Of a stretch of DNA of 64,000 nt, positions 9,735 through 17,973 are shown in pieces. This DNA comes from Paenibacillus sp. FJAT-29882 (GTDB lineage Bacteria > Bacillota > Bacilli > Bacillales > DSM-1321), in NCBI RefSeq assembly GCF_001510645.1, contig NZ_LMVB01000001.1, forward strand, positions 248,001-312,000. Reading direction: 5' to 3'. The notes beneath the pieces were generated by a model. It was not told where the DNA came from. It saw only the letters and a list, made by a program, of their open reading frames with translations, and did not search any database. Numbering within the stretch: the first letter of the stretch is position 1; each line of letters begins with the position of its first letter. A program made the translations under genes and the position numbers.

Positions 9735-10202
9735 TTATTTAAAGATAACAGCCATTATTTCGTCTATCGTCATTCCACTATCTACTTCATAAGTACCTGG
9801 ACGTAACTTGTTAGATAAGCCACGATTTTCCACTTCTTTCGAGAAATTAATCTCAGGACCAATGCTTTTTGTTGATTTAAGGATCTTTTCAATATCAATG
9901 CTAGTCATCCCTTTAGATACTGACAAAATGGTACGATACACGACCTTTTCCTCGGCTGTTTCTGCCTCAGTTGGTTCTTCTTTTATCTGCTCTTTAGGTG
10001 TTTCGTTGGCAGTAATTTGCTTTTTCCACTCTTCTTCTGTTTGAACGATATAGCCATCAGCGGTTAATGAGTTGATCATTTCGTCTTCTGATGGTATTTT
10101 AGCGGATTGTACATTGTTCGAACCAAGGAGGTACACAATCCCGCATATACTGGTTGAAAGTATAAGTCCACCGGCAAAGCTACGCATTAATTGTGCTTTC
10201 AT
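9735..10202 (-). CDS. Small membrane-anchored protein with an MltG-like (YceG) segment
   Basis: About 155 residues: an N-terminal membrane anchor (residues 8-28), an acidic Glu/Thr-rich linker (about 60-85), and a C-terminal stretch ending LRPGTYEVDSGMTIDEIMAV. That stretch resembles the first lobe of the YceG/MltG endolytic transglycosylase fold; the catalytic lobe is absent, so it is not an MltG enzyme. It probably binds or senses something at the cell surface. The start is ambiguous: ATG 10202, TTG 10208 and two ATGs further up are all in frame around an AGGAG. It overlaps the upstream DUF6115 gene, so the two are co-transcribed. Confidence 0.65.
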   Translation of the reverse strand: MKAQLMRSFAGGLILSTSICGIVYLLGSNNVQSAKIPSEDEMINSLTADGYIVQTEEEWKKQITANETPKEQIKEEPTEAETAEEKVVYRTILSVSKGMTSIDIEKILKSTKSIGPEINFSKEVENRGLSNKLRPGTYEVDSGMTIDEIMAVIFK

Positions 10203-10566
10203 CGACAACATCGCTCCTCTCATCCTTTGATTTTATGTAGGGAGCTAGTAATCTTTTAATCTCATTCTCATTCAGTTGGCTTTTTTCGGCAATGCTTTCC
10301 AATGAATATCCGCGCCTATGTAAGTCGATAACCTCACGCAATACAAGCCGCTGTTTTGAAGCTCCTGTTTTTTGAGCAATTATTTCAGTATCTATCTCGA
10401 CGTTTTGAACTTTCTGTTGTAACTGATTTAATTCTTTCAAAAGTGAAATCGTAAATTGTTCCATTTTTTGTTCTGCCTCTTGTTCCGCTTGCTTTGATTT
10501 AATAAACGACAAGATAAGTAGAACAACTGCTGCCCCAAATAAAAGGGCTAACGTCCATACCATCAT
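10180..10566 (-). CDS. DUF6115-like membrane-anchored HTH/coiled-coil protein
   Basis: A 128-residue protein. Residues 3-22 form one membrane helix, and 25-60 a Glu/Gln-rich coiled coil (EAEQKMEQF, LNQLQQKVQ). The C-terminal part holds a recognition-helix-like motif (LHRRGYSLESIAEKSQLNENEIKRLL, about 81-107), as in DUF6115/SwrB-like Firmicute proteins. The combination of anchor and HTH-like tip suggests an adaptor rather than a DNA-binding repressor. AGGAG lies nine bases before the ATG. Its end overlaps the start of the next gene by over 20 bases, a translationally coupled pair. Confidence 0.7.
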   Translation of the reverse strand: MMVWTLALLFGAAVVLLILSFIKSKQAEQEAEQKMEQFTISLLKELNQLQQKVQNVEIDTEIIAQKTGASKQRLVLREVIDLHRRGYSLESIAEKSQLNENEIKRLLAPYIKSKDERSDVVDESTINA

Positions 10567-10809
10567 TATGTGACACTCCTTAACTAGAATCTATTTTTCT
10601 GCATTGTCTTATTATACATCGCTATAAATAACAATTCGAATTAATAGTAGAAAATAAAGCAATAGTCTTAAAAAAAGTGGTTAGATCGTGCTAGTTCACT
10701 CCAAAATATTGTAAAAATGATTATTTATTGAAAACGGTCAGTAAAAGCTACCGATCGAAGAATGAATTAAAGGAAGAGATAGATACTAAAAATGATTGGA
10801 GGTGTAAAC

Positions 10810-10956
10810 ATGGAGCAAAAGCCTAATCATTATGATGGTAGCGTTTCTTTTGACTATGCTGTAAACAATGAGTCTCATTCAAATGAACCTTATCAAATAA
10901 CAGATGAAATGCGATTAAACATTGGCGGTAACCCATATTTCTTTGAAATTAAATAA
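10810..10956 (+). CDS. Small hypothetical protein (48 aa)
   Basis: A short frame behind an excellent GGAGG (seven bases before ATG) encodes 48 mostly polar residues with many Asn, Ser and Tyr (MEQKPNHYDGSVSFDY...). It has no helix or signal peptide and is not recognised. It is supported only by its ribosome binding site and its balanced composition. Confidence 0.45.
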   Translation: MEQKPNHYDGSVSFDYAVNNESHSNEPYQITDEMRLNIGGNPYFFEIK

Positions 10957-11125
10957 ATAAGAAATCATCTTTCTTAGCATTGGTAAAGTCTATATGGTAC
11001 TTTTCTAACTGCCTTTACTTGTTTTGAGAAGTTCTTTTAGATGAAATCATGCAAATCTTGGTTCATTTTTTGTTTTTTGCTCAAACATACGATAATAAAT
11101 CTAAAAAGTAGAAGGTGAAGGCAGC

Positions 11126-11761
11126 ATGGTAAAATTATTATACATCACAGCTCATCCTAATGATGATACTCAATCTGTCAGTATGGCAGCGGGTAAAGCA
11201 TTCATTGAGACATACAAGGAAGTACATCCAAATGATGAAATCGTTCATCTTGATTTATATCAAGAACATATCCCTCATCTCGATACGGATGTTTTCAGTG
11301 GCTGGGGGAAACTCCAATCTGGTAAAGGATTTGAAGAGCTTTCAGCAGAAGAAAAATCCAAAGTGGGACGTCTGAATGAACTGAGTGAACAGTTTATGTC
11401 AGGGGATAAATATGTATTTGTAACCCCCTTATGGAATTTCTCATTCCCTCCAGTAATGAAAGCGTATATTGACTCTGTTGCCGTAGCGGGAAAAACATTT
11501 AAATATACGGCTCAAGGTCCAATTGGTCTTTTAACAGATAAGAAGGCCCTTCATATTCAGGCGCGTGGCGGTGTATATTCAGAAGGTCCAGCAGCTGAAG
11601 TGGAAATGGGTCATCGCTTCTTAAGTGTAATTATGAATTTCTTTGGTGTGCCTTCTTTTGAAGGATTATTTATTGAAGGTCATAATGCTATGCCCGATAA
11701 AGCACAAAAAATTAAAGAAAATGGCATTGCTCGTGCTAAGGATTTAGCGCATACTTTTTAA
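11126..11761 (+). CDS. azoR: FMN-dependent NADH-azoreductase
   Basis: A 211-residue flavodoxin-fold protein of the AzoR/NQO family. The phosphate-binding loop is modified to [11 protein letters not shown] at residues 9-19, followed by the FMN-contact motif [17 protein letters not shown] (about 100-116) and the ARGGVYSEG loop (about 147). It reduces azo dyes and quinones with NADH through FMN and is thought to protect against electrophilic quinones. The length fits the family exactly. AAGGTGAAGG precedes the ATG. A single gene with its own terminator. Confidence 0.92.
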   Translation: MVKLLYITAHPNDDTQSVSMAAGKAFIETYKEVHPNDEIVHLDLYQEHIPHLDTDVFSGWGKLQSGKGFEELSAEEKSKVGRLNELSEQFMSGDKYVFVTPLWNFSFPPVMKAYIDSVAVAGKTFKYTAQGPIGLLTDKKALHIQARGGVYSEGPAAEVEMGHRFLSVIMNFFGVPSFEGLFIEGHNAMPDKAQKIKENGIARAKDLAHTF

Positions 11762-11775
11762 TTAAATGGAAGAAC

Positions 11776-11838
11776 GAGAGGCTAATTCAAAGATGGGTGT
11801 CAAAACGTTTTGATCCTTGTTTTAGATTAGCCTCTTTT
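11776..11838 (+). terminator. Terminator of the azoreductase gene
   Basis: GAGAGGCTAA pairs with TTAGCCTCTTTT over a long loop, ending in T's just past the stop codon. Confidence 0.65.
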
Positions 11839-11937
11839 GTATAAAGGACATGGAGCGGGGCTTCGCACCGGCACCATTGTGATGAGGTGAGTGCAGCGTG
11901 ACACTTGATTAATCCTTCATGGTACATGGTGGCGTTT
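11835..11937. repeat. Dispersed repeat A, copy 1
   Basis: This block (CTTCGCACCGGCACCATTGT to ATGGTGGCG) recurs at 45295-45473 with over 75% identity by eye, including a shared GATTAATCCTTCATGGTA core. Its ends are inverted (CACCAT / ATGGTG), so a transcript would fold into a long hairpin. It encodes no protein. The family is unknown; it may be a MITE-like element or a structured RNA. Confidence 0.6.
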
Positions 11938-11947
11938 TGTAAACAAC

Positions 11948-12388
11948 TTAAATAACCGAATAAAAATAAAAATAATTTTCTTCTCTTTTAAAACCAATTT
12001 TTTCGTACAGACTTTGTGCGGGAATATTTTCTACATTTGTCTCAAGTAAAACTCCTTTTGAACCTGTTTCCTTAGCAAAGTTAATTGCTTCTTTTAATAA
12101 TTTCTCACCAAACCCTTTTTTTCTCGCAGTTTCTTTCACATATAAATCGTTTAACACCCATGACTTTTTCATACTTAATGAAGAAAATGATGGATATAAC
12201 TGAACAAAACCAATCGGATGATTCTCATCAAAGGCTATAAAAACGACGGATTCTTCGTTCATTAATCTTGCTTTTAAAAACTCCTTTGCCCCTTCAATAT
12301 TAGACTTTTGTTCATAGAACTCTCTGTATAAATCAAACAGTTCTGTTAGCGGATCAAGCTCATTTAATGTTGCTTTTTTAATGCACAT
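11948..12388 (-). CDS. GNAT-family N-acetyltransferase
   Basis: A 146-residue single-domain GNAT. The acetyl-CoA binding motif A is ETARKKGFGEKLLKEA (about 95-110), preceded by the WVLNDLYV strand, with the motif B region ETNVENIPAQSLYEKIGF (about 120-137). Such proteins acetylate amino groups of small molecules or proteins; the substrate is unknown. The start MCIKKATLNELDPL fits the family. It faces a weak promoter region shared with the small gene at 12599. Confidence 0.85.
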   Translation of the reverse strand: MCIKKATLNELDPLTELFDLYREFYEQKSNIEGAKEFLKARLMNEESVVFIAFDENHPIGFVQLYPSFSSLSMKKSWVLNDLYVKETARKKGFGEKLLKEAINFAKETGSKGVLLETNVENIPAQSLYEKIGFKREENYFYFYSVI

Positions 12389-12598
12389 GTATGGTTCCCC
12401 CTAATATCGTTATAAGAGTAATCTTAATTTACAAACGATTCAAAAACAATGGAATAGTAAGAAAGATAGTAATGATGCACGCTATCATCTTAGTTGTTTC
12501 CGTTTACATAGGCAATGTTTCCGTTTTCAACGGCTTTGTCAAAAGGGCTTCCATACACGATAATAAAAGCATACCATATAAGAAAGGGGATCATTTAA

Positions 12599-12709
12599 AT
12601 GAAGAAATATGTAAAATCAGTAACAGATGCAATGAAGGTTTATGGGGAAAAATATACTAAAGTTTGGAATTATGGCGTGAAAATGGACGAAGCAAAGAAA
12701 AAGAAATAA
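12599..12709 (+). CDS. Small basic hypothetical protein (36 aa)
   Basis: Behind AAGGGG with eight-base spacing, an ATG frame encodes 36 residues that are Lys-rich and amphipathic (MKKYVKSVTDAMKVYGEKYT..., ending KKKK). It is not recognised. The terminator at 12813 follows, which supports a transcribed unit. Confidence 0.4.
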   Translation: MKKYVKSVTDAMKVYGEKYTKVWNYGVKMDEAKKKK

Positions 12710-12812
12710 AACGTAATGAGAAAAAATCATATTCATAAAAGACTAATAAAGTAAGGATGGATATAGTGAATTTATCTGGTCAAAATTATCAAACTACTTC
12801 ATATGATTAACC

Positions 12813-12846
12813 AATTCTCAATAATAAAATTGAGAATTTTTTTTTA
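12813..12846 (+). terminator. Rho-independent terminator
   Basis: Perfect ten-base inverted repeat AATTCTCAAT / ATTGAGAATT followed by T8. Confidence 0.85.
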
Positions 12847-12971
12847 TGCCCCCAAAAATGGACTTCGTAAATACATAAACAAATAACATTACTTGTATAT
12901 CGAGCAAATAGCTCCGATTTTAAGTTTGATCACATTACATAAAGGTAATTATTATCAAAACTACATCTTTA

Positions 12972-12997
12972 GTTTAAAGACTACCAACACAGGATAT
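12972..12997 (+). promoter_or_regulatory. SigB-like promoter of the KGG-repeat gene
   Basis: GTTTAA, a 14-base spacer and GGATAT match the general-stress sigma factor consensus (GTTTAA - 13 to 15 - GGGTAT) with one mismatch. It lies about 45 bases before the ribosome binding site of a GsiB-like gene, exactly where SigB control is expected. Confidence 0.65.
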
Positions 12998-13043
12998 TTA
13001 AGTAATGTAAGCAAGATAAAAATCTATTATAGGAGTGATTAAT

Positions 13044-13313
13044 ATGGCTAACAACGATAACAAAATGAGTCTAGAAGAAGCTGGTCGTAAAGGTGGAGAA
13101 GCCACTTCAAAAAATCACGACAAAGATTTTTACCAAGAGATCGGCCAAAAGGGCGGAGAAGCGACTTCTCAAAATCATGATAAAGAATTCTACCAAGAGA
13201 TCGGCCAAAAAGGTGGAGAAGCAAGAGCTAAACAACGTGACGACGACAATGGCAAAATGAGCCGAGAAGAAACAGGTCGCAAAGGCGGAGAAGCCAAGAG
13301 AAATAACAATTAA
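13044..13313 (+). CDS. GsiB-like general stress protein with KGG repeats
   Basis: An 89-residue, highly hydrophilic protein made of four G[RQ]KGGEA repeats, each followed by a charged linker (NHDKDFYQEI, NHDKEFYQEI). This is the KGG / LEA group 5 plan seen in B. subtilis GsiB and related glucose-starvation and desiccation proteins, thought to act as hydrophilic protectants. The ATG at 13044 is chosen because AGGAG (13031) sits eight bases ahead; the in-frame GTG at 13035 overlaps that site. A SigB-like promoter precedes it and a strong terminator follows. Confidence 0.88.
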   Translation: MANNDNKMSLEEAGRKGGEATSKNHDKDFYQEIGQKGGEATSQNHDKEFYQEIGQKGGEARAKQRDDDNGKMSREETGRKGGEAKRNNN

Positions 13314-13322
13314 TTTGTTTAT

Positions 13323-13367
13323 AGACTGAGGAGTTGTCTATTGAGATGACTCCTCGGTCTTTTTTTA
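13323..13367 (+). terminator. Terminator of the KGG-repeat gene
   Basis: GACTGAGGAGTTGTCT pairs with the run ATGACTCCTCGGTC, followed by T7. Confidence 0.85.
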
Positions 13368-13679
13368 TTCTGTCATTTTTCTCGTTCTTGTCACAATATC
13401 TTTGGACTGTGTAGTAATAAAGTCAATTTATGGTGTTAAAAACTGCCTTATTATGTTACCCTTTTTTATAAAAATGGTTACATAAAGTAAAAGCAGAGCC
13501 TTATTTACTCATCTAACGGGTGCGATTAAGCAATAACACCGTGTTCTAAGGGTGTAATACTTTAGAAAGGAAGTATTGCTTTCACTTGGAATAAGGAAAG
13601 GCTAAGTTTAAGAGGGCACTTATACTGTGGAAAGTTCCATAAAATCAATTAGTATCATTAGAAATGAGGAGTGAAGTGA
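13368..13679. other. Intergenic stretch
   Basis: AT-rich, without a supported gene. It ends with the GAGGAG ribosome binding site of the HAD gene; no promoter stands out. Confidence 0.4.
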
Positions 13680-14300
13680 ATGGTGAAATATATAATTTTT
13701 GATTTTGATGGAACACTCGCCGATTCAAAAATGGCTTTCATCTCAAGTTGGAATATTCTTGCTGAAAAATATCGCTTTAAAGAAATAAAGTTTGATGATA
13801 TTGAGACTTTGAAAAAACTTTCGATAAAAGAAAGATGTAAATTGTTAAATTTTCAAATGTATAAGCTGCCAATCATTATTCCTCAATTTTATAAATTATA
13901 CCGAAAATCAATAAATGATATTAATTTGTTTGATGGAATTAAGGACATGTTATCCGGCTTAGAGAAAAAAGGATATAAAATAGCGATCATCTCTTCTAAT
14001 TCAAAGGAGAATATATTATTTTTTTTAAAACGCAATCAAATAGACTGTGTAACAAATGTGCTTTGTTCTAGCAGTTTATTTTCAAAAGATAAACTAATTG
14101 AAAAGTTTTTAAGAGAGAATCAATTGGAGTCTTCTGAAGTGATTTATGTAGGTGATGAGAAACGAGATCTAGTTGCTTGTAAAAAAGCAGGAATTAAGAT
14201 GATCTGGGTAAGTTGGGGGTATGATTCAATAGAAGCGATTCAAGGGGAGAACCCCGACTATAAGGTGCATAAACCTTCAGAAATATTGACAGTTATGTAA
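13680..14300 (+). CDS. HAD-superfamily phosphatase (phosphoglycolate phosphatase-like)
   Basis: A 206-residue HAD hydrolase. Motif I is DFDGTLADS with D8 and D10 as nucleophile and acid, motif II is IISSNSK (about 102), and motif IV is YVGDEKRDLVACKKAG (about 158-173). An alpha-helical cap sits between motifs I and II, giving the IA subclass seen in Gph/PpaX enzymes. The substrate is unknown. GAGGAG lies eight bases before the ATG. It may be co-transcribed with the following dehydrogenase. Confidence 0.85.
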   Translation: MVKYIIFDFDGTLADSKMAFISSWNILAEKYRFKEIKFDDIETLKKLSIKERCKLLNFQMYKLPIIIPQFYKLYRKSINDINLFDGIKDMLSGLEKKGYKIAIISSNSKENILFFLKRNQIDCVTNVLCSSSLFSKDKLIEKFLRENQLESSEVIYVGDEKRDLVACKKAGIKMIWVSWGYDSIEAIQGENPDYKVHKPSEILTVM

Positions 14301-14423
14301 GAAATCTTGTTGCGATATGTGTGTAGTATATGGGGGCGCTGCTTGATCGGAAGGTCGTAAAAATTGAAACGTGTAGTGATATTTGTGTCCGGAGTTAACC
14401 GATATAGAAGGAGAGTGATTGCG

Positions 14424-15413
14424 TTGGATGCGAAATATATTACATTCTATGAATTTGGTCAACCAGAAGCAGTATTAAAAGTTGAACATAAAAAAATTCA
14501 GCGTCCTAAAGAAGATGAAGTGCTTGTGCGAATGTTAGCACGGCCTATTAATCCCTCAGACTTAATTCCGATTAGAGGAGCGTATTCCCAGCGTATTGCA
14601 CTACCTGTTATTCCTGGTTATGAAGGAGTGGGGATCGTAGAAGAGGTGGGTTCTTTAGTATCGAATCATCTTATTGGAAAGCGGGTTTTACCTTTAAGAG
14701 GAGAAGGTACTTGGCAAGAGTTTGTCAAAACATCCGCACAGTTTGCCGTTCCAATCCCTGATACGATGGATGATTTTATCGCTTCTCAGATGTATATAAA
14801 TCCAATTACAGCATGGGTAATTTGTACAGAAGAGTTGAGATTGCAACGAAATGATATTTTAGTCGTAAATGCTTGTAGTTCTTCAATCGGCCGAATCTTT
14901 GCCCAATTATCGAAAATACTTGGCTTTCGGTTAATTGCGGTAACGAGAAATCATACATATACAAAAGAATTACTGAACCTTGGCGCGAGTTATGTCATCA
15001 ATACATCTGAAACACCATTGCGTGTAGCGATGATGGAGATTACCAATGGACGTGGTGCTGATGCAGCGATTGATTCTATAGGTGGTTTCTCTGGTACTGA
15101 TTTAGCTTATTGTGTACACCCCGATGGGATCTTTTTATCGATCGGTCTTTTATCGGGCGTTCAAGTAAATTGGGCAGAAATTGTCCATCAGGCAAAAGTA
15201 AAAGCGAAAATCTTTCATTTACGGCATTGGAATAACAGAGTATCTACGGAAGCTTGGCAAGAAGCCTTTCAACAGATCATCACATTCATACAAGACCATA
15301 AATTAAAATTAATGATGACAGATTCTCATTATGATTTAGTAAACGTAAAAGAAGCGATTACCGTTGTTGAAACTTCTAAAGCTCGCAAGGGGAAAGTATT
15401 TTTAACAAGCTGA
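14424..15413 (+). CDS. Zinc-less medium-chain dehydrogenase/reductase (quinone or enoyl reductase-like)
   Basis: About 329 residues with the MDR fold. The N-terminal catalytic domain has PINPSDLIPIRG and GYEGVGIVEEVG, and the Rossmann nucleotide loop reads VNACSSSIGRIFAQLSK, replacing the usual AAGGVG. The zinc-ligand Cys/His set of alcohol dehydrogenases is missing, so it resembles the MECR/quinone oxidoreductase branch that uses NADPH. I start at TTG 14424, ten bases after AAGGAG; GTG 14415 is too close to that site and earlier starts lack one. The substrate is not predictable. Confidence 0.8.
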   Translation: MDAKYITFYEFGQPEAVLKVEHKKIQRPKEDEVLVRMLARPINPSDLIPIRGAYSQRIALPVIPGYEGVGIVEEVGSLVSNHLIGKRVLPLRGEGTWQEFVKTSAQFAVPIPDTMDDFIASQMYINPITAWVICTEELRLQRNDILVVNACSSSIGRIFAQLSKILGFRLIAVTRNHTYTKELLNLGASYVINTSETPLRVAMMEITNGRGADAAIDSIGGFSGTDLAYCVHPDGIFLSIGLLSGVQVNWAEIVHQAKVKAKIFHLRHWNNRVSTEAWQEAFQQIITFIQDHKLKLMMTDSHYDLVNVKEAITVVETSKARKGKVFLTS

Positions 15414-15686
15414 TAGGAGAGCATTGAATGAGGAAATAAGAATTTCGAAGTGATTCATGCGTGCGATCCAAAACTGTAGACCCATCCCATCATGATTGTT
15501 CAAGTAAGAGGATGAACCGATTTACAGGGTCATTTGATAAAGGGATATGCTATGAGTGGTGTTCATTTTTGTACGATGTTCATTGGAGCGGATCTGGGAG
15601 ACACCTTGTGCAAGAGAGAGCGCCAAGGAGACTCCCGTATTGACCGCAGAAAGAGAATGCTTTTCGCTCCAATCAACAGGCAAGTT
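15414..15686. other. Intergenic, possibly decayed gene
   Basis: Scattered coding-like words with stops in every frame follow an AGGAGAGCATTGAATG start context at about 15416, which runs into TAA after three codons. It may be a gene remnant of unknown family. Confidence 0.25.
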
Positions 15687-16451
15687 TTAAGATAAATACT
15701 TAGCTTGATTTAATTTTGGTGCTTCTCTATTACAAACGTTTTGAAATGGACACGTTGGGCATTCATTTTCGTTATAGATTTCACTATAAATAGCTGAATC
15801 TTCTAGAAAATGCTTCATTAACAGTAAATAACTTATTCCTTCATCAAGCGTTTCTTGTGTCGGACGAAAGATATGTTTCTTTTGGTCAATTAAAGTGATC
15901 ACTTCAACCCGTGTTGGACGTATTTGAAAAACTTTTTCCGAAAATACTTGAATTAAGAAATAATAAAGCTTTAACATTTCTTGATCAGCTTGAACTACAT
16001 ACTTCTTCACAACAAATGAGGAGTTAGAAAAATTAACTACATCAAAGGTTAAAGCGAGATCAACGTCTAGTTCTTGAATATGAGTTTTATACTTTTCAAA
16101 TAACAGTAGAGGTGGATCTAGATTTGATTCTTCTGTTAAATCTTGTAATAAATAATCCGTTACTTTAGCCACTACTTGATAATATTGAATTTTTGATTCA
16201 AAAAATTGTGGAGAAATCTTCAGCCAATGTTGTTCTATTAACTCAAGCACTTTTGTTGCATGCCGGTGTTCAATTGGGAGTTGATAATAGGCGTACACAA
16301 TCCGGTGAACGACTTGTTGAACGACCTTCCTCCAATCTAAAGGAGGCTTCTTCTTTTCTATATATTCGTAATAAAACTTATATGGGCAACGAATGAAATC
16401 TTTTAAGTTTTGTTCTGTTATCGTACGGATTGAGATCATATGATTTTTCAT
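15687..16451 (-). CDS. PD-(D/E)XK nuclease-fold protein with Cas4/AddB-type Fe-S cysteines
   Basis: A 254-residue protein. It begins with the FIRCPYKFYYEYI motif (C22) and ends with ECPTCPFQNVC (C231, C234, C240). This one-plus-three cysteine arrangement around a central PD-(D/E)XK core is the 4Fe-4S layout of AddB, Cas4 and related 5' exonucleases. The central acidic residues (TFDVVNF, about 130) and the later Lys pair are weak, so catalytic activity is uncertain. No cas, addA or helicase gene is nearby. GGAGG is nine bases before the ATG. Its role may be DNA repair or defence; this is inference from fold only. Confidence 0.75.
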   Translation of the reverse strand: MKNHMISIRTITEQNLKDFIRCPYKFYYEYIEKKKPPLDWRKVVQQVVHRIVYAYYQLPIEHRHATKVLELIEQHWLKISPQFFESKIQYYQVVAKVTDYLLQDLTEESNLDPPLLLFEKYKTHIQELDVDLALTFDVVNFSNSSFVVKKYVVQADQEMLKLYYFLIQVFSEKVFQIRPTRVEVITLIDQKKHIFRPTQETLDEGISYLLLMKHFLEDSAIYSEIYNENECPTCPFQNVCNREAPKLNQAKYLS

Positions 16452-16484
16452 TTCAAGATGCCTCCTAAGAAGTTGCAGTGATAT

Positions 16485-16931
16485 TTAATCTGTACATTTC
16501 TTGAGAAAATCATTACCAAATTGTTTGCAGCGTTCAACATCTTCACCGATAGGATCGAGCTCAACCTTTAAACCTTCAAGTACTACATCAGCTCCACATT
16601 CTTGCAATTTATTCATCAATGTATCAACAGCTGCCCCAAATTCGGGATAGAATGAATCACATGAACCAAAAACGGCTGCCTTTCTACCAGCTAAATTTAG
16701 TTGATCCATCTCGTCATAAAAATCTAAAAACTCATATGGGAGATCGCCGTTTCCCCAGGTATAAGCACCAAGTAAGATTCCGTCATATTGTTCAAGCTCA
16801 GAAGGGTCAGCTTCAAGCACATCTTTTACAAGGATATCGCCACCCTCTTCTGTTATCGCTTCTGAAATAATCTCCGCCATTTCCTCTGTATTTCCTGACA
16901 TACTAGTAAAAATTAAAATATATTTTTTCAT
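16485..16931 (-). CDS. Flavodoxin
   Basis: A 148-residue classical short-chain flavodoxin. The FMN phosphate loop is TSMSGNTEEMAE (residues 9-20), the aromatic FMN loops are LLGAYTWGNGDLP (about 53-65) and FGSCDSFYPEFG (about 88-99). It carries single electrons between redox enzymes and often replaces ferredoxin when iron is short. It lies close to a Fur-box-controlled gene but has no Fur box of its own that I can see. Confidence 0.92.
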   Translation of the reverse strand: MKKYILIFTSMSGNTEEMAEIISEAITEEGGDILVKDVLEADPSELEQYDGILLGAYTWGNGDLPYEFLDFYDEMDQLNLAGRKAAVFGSCDSFYPEFGAAVDTLMNKLQECGADVVLEGLKVELDPIGEDVERCKQFGNDFLKKCTD

Positions 16932-17072
16932 TCTTATGCTCCTCGGTGAAGTTATTTATCGTTTTAAAGTTAAAATTCTAAGCAGGGGATAAGTAAATAG
17001 AAGACGATGAATGTTTACTGTGATGGCATACGCAATAAAATTTTAGATGAATTGGAATTCGACTGAATGCTG

Positions 17073-17108
17073 AATACATACATAAATACATAAATACATA
17101 AATACATG
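17073..17108. repeat. Short tandem repeat (ACATAAAT)
   Basis: Four or so copies of an eight-base ACATAAAT unit in tandem, just before the IS-like element. Confidence 0.7.
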
Positions 17109-17129
17109 TACCTATTACTCTACGTTTAT

Positions 17130-17442
17130 CCCGCATTAACGGAAAGTCAAGCCCCCTACCTCAAGGCTTAGAGAAATCGAAGAAGCGTAGGTGGGGGACA
17201 ACTGCCCGTAAAAGCCCGATTAGTGAGATACAGTGAAACTTACCGCTGTGTTCTTCAGCCGTTTAGTTGAGGCCCACAGGATGTGGGTCACACAGACGTT
17301 GCCGCAGGACGCGGCGCACTTAGTCTGTGATTCATTGAATCGGGTTCGTAGTGTCGCTTTATCGAAGATCTAGCGACACTAGAACGGGACTAACAATCAG
17401 TGGGGGATGAAGAAAACCCCACTGATTGAAGTTTCACTTTAT
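17130..17442. mobile_element. Non-autonomous IS200/IS605-like element, copy 1 (longest)
   Basis: It begins CCCGCATTAACGG directly after TTTAT and ends GTTTCACTTTAT. A subterminal left hairpin (CCCCCTACCT / AGGTGGGGG) and right hairpin (TCAGTGGGG / CCCCACTGA) are the mark of Y1-transposase elements, and TTTAT is a plausible insertion site. The interior has further stems (CCCACAGGATGTGGG, GCCGCAGGACGCGGC, GTGTCGC / GCGACAC) but no transposase gene. The right part could be the scaffold of a TnpB-type guide RNA. Copies 2 and 3 share both or one of the ends. Assignment is by structure, not by a database match. Confidence 0.65.
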
Positions 17443-17577
17443 ATAGTTATACTTGTCTAAACCTTCATCTTCCCCACAACATGGACATAAATCATCATAA
17501 ATCGCACATTTCTCTATATAACCGCAATCATTACAAATCAAGACAAACACGAAGTCATTAATAGGAAATGATTTTAT
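17434..17577 (-). CDS. Fur-controlled small zinc-ribbon protein with apparent ATA start
   Basis: A 47-codon frame encodes a Cys-rich protein (LICNDCGYIEKCAIYDDLCPCCG) with two CxxC-type knuckles, likely one zinc site. A perfect AGGAGG lies nine bases before an ATA codon (17575-17577) continuing KSFPINDF; no ATG is in frame, and the next possible start is a GTG nine codons in. The Fur box at 17628 sits directly upstream, so it should be induced by iron starvation. The last codons and the TGA come from the right end of the adjacent IS-like element. Either ATA is used inefficiently or the gene is freshly dead. Confidence 0.55.
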   Translation of the reverse strand: MKSFPINDFVFVLICNDCGYIEKCAIYDDLCPCCGEDEGLDKYNYIK

Positions 17578-17627
17578 TGGAAGCCACCTCCTTGTTGAAA
17601 ACGATTATCAATTACCTTCATTCTAAT

Positions 17628-17642
17628 TGATAATGATTATCA
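17628..17642. promoter_or_regulatory. Fur box
   Basis: TGATAATGATTATCA is a perfect 7-1-7 inverted repeat identical to the Bacillus Fur consensus. A second half-like word (GATTATCAATT) lies at 17603. It most likely controls the minus-strand zinc-ribbon gene whose ribosome binding site starts at 17592. Confidence 0.85.
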
Positions 17643-17973
17643 AAATCAACAATTTATTATTTTTTTTGTAGTTTTTGACGCATAGTAACAATCGTTTAGA
17701 TGTTTGTATGGAGGAATTTACATAGAAATTGGCAGTTGCTGTAGTTTTTATTAGTCATGATACATGATTTAAATTTCAATGAGGTGTTATAAAAATACAA
17801 TTGTATTTTTCAGATTTACAGTTGTTTTTTGATATGGTAGTATATCAATATCGATTTGGAATTTTCTAATTTAAAGGTTTTTTCTGTAAATTTAGTTTTT
17901 TTATTATAATGAAAATTTTATTATTAAATATTAGTGTTTTTTGCATTTATACTTCTTTAGGGGATGAACGCTC
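17643..17973. other. AT-rich intergenic region
   Basis: Very AT-rich, without a gene. It must hold the promoter of the amidohydrolase operon, but no single -35/-10 pair stands out among many candidates. Confidence 0.4.

Noticed and set aside
12391..12660. Plus-strand frame of 89 codons upstream of the 36-aa gene
   Set aside because: No ribosome binding site, and it conflicts with the better supported small gene at 12599 in another frame.
17073..17108. CRISPR-like array
   Set aside because: An eight-base simple tandem repeat with no spacers; not a CRISPR.
17130..17442. Group II intron or tRNA-like structured RNA
   Set aside because: The hairpin-rich sequence lacks the domain V AGC/GUUCG signature and any intron-encoded protein; the end hairpins and TTTAT context fit an IS200/IS605 element better.
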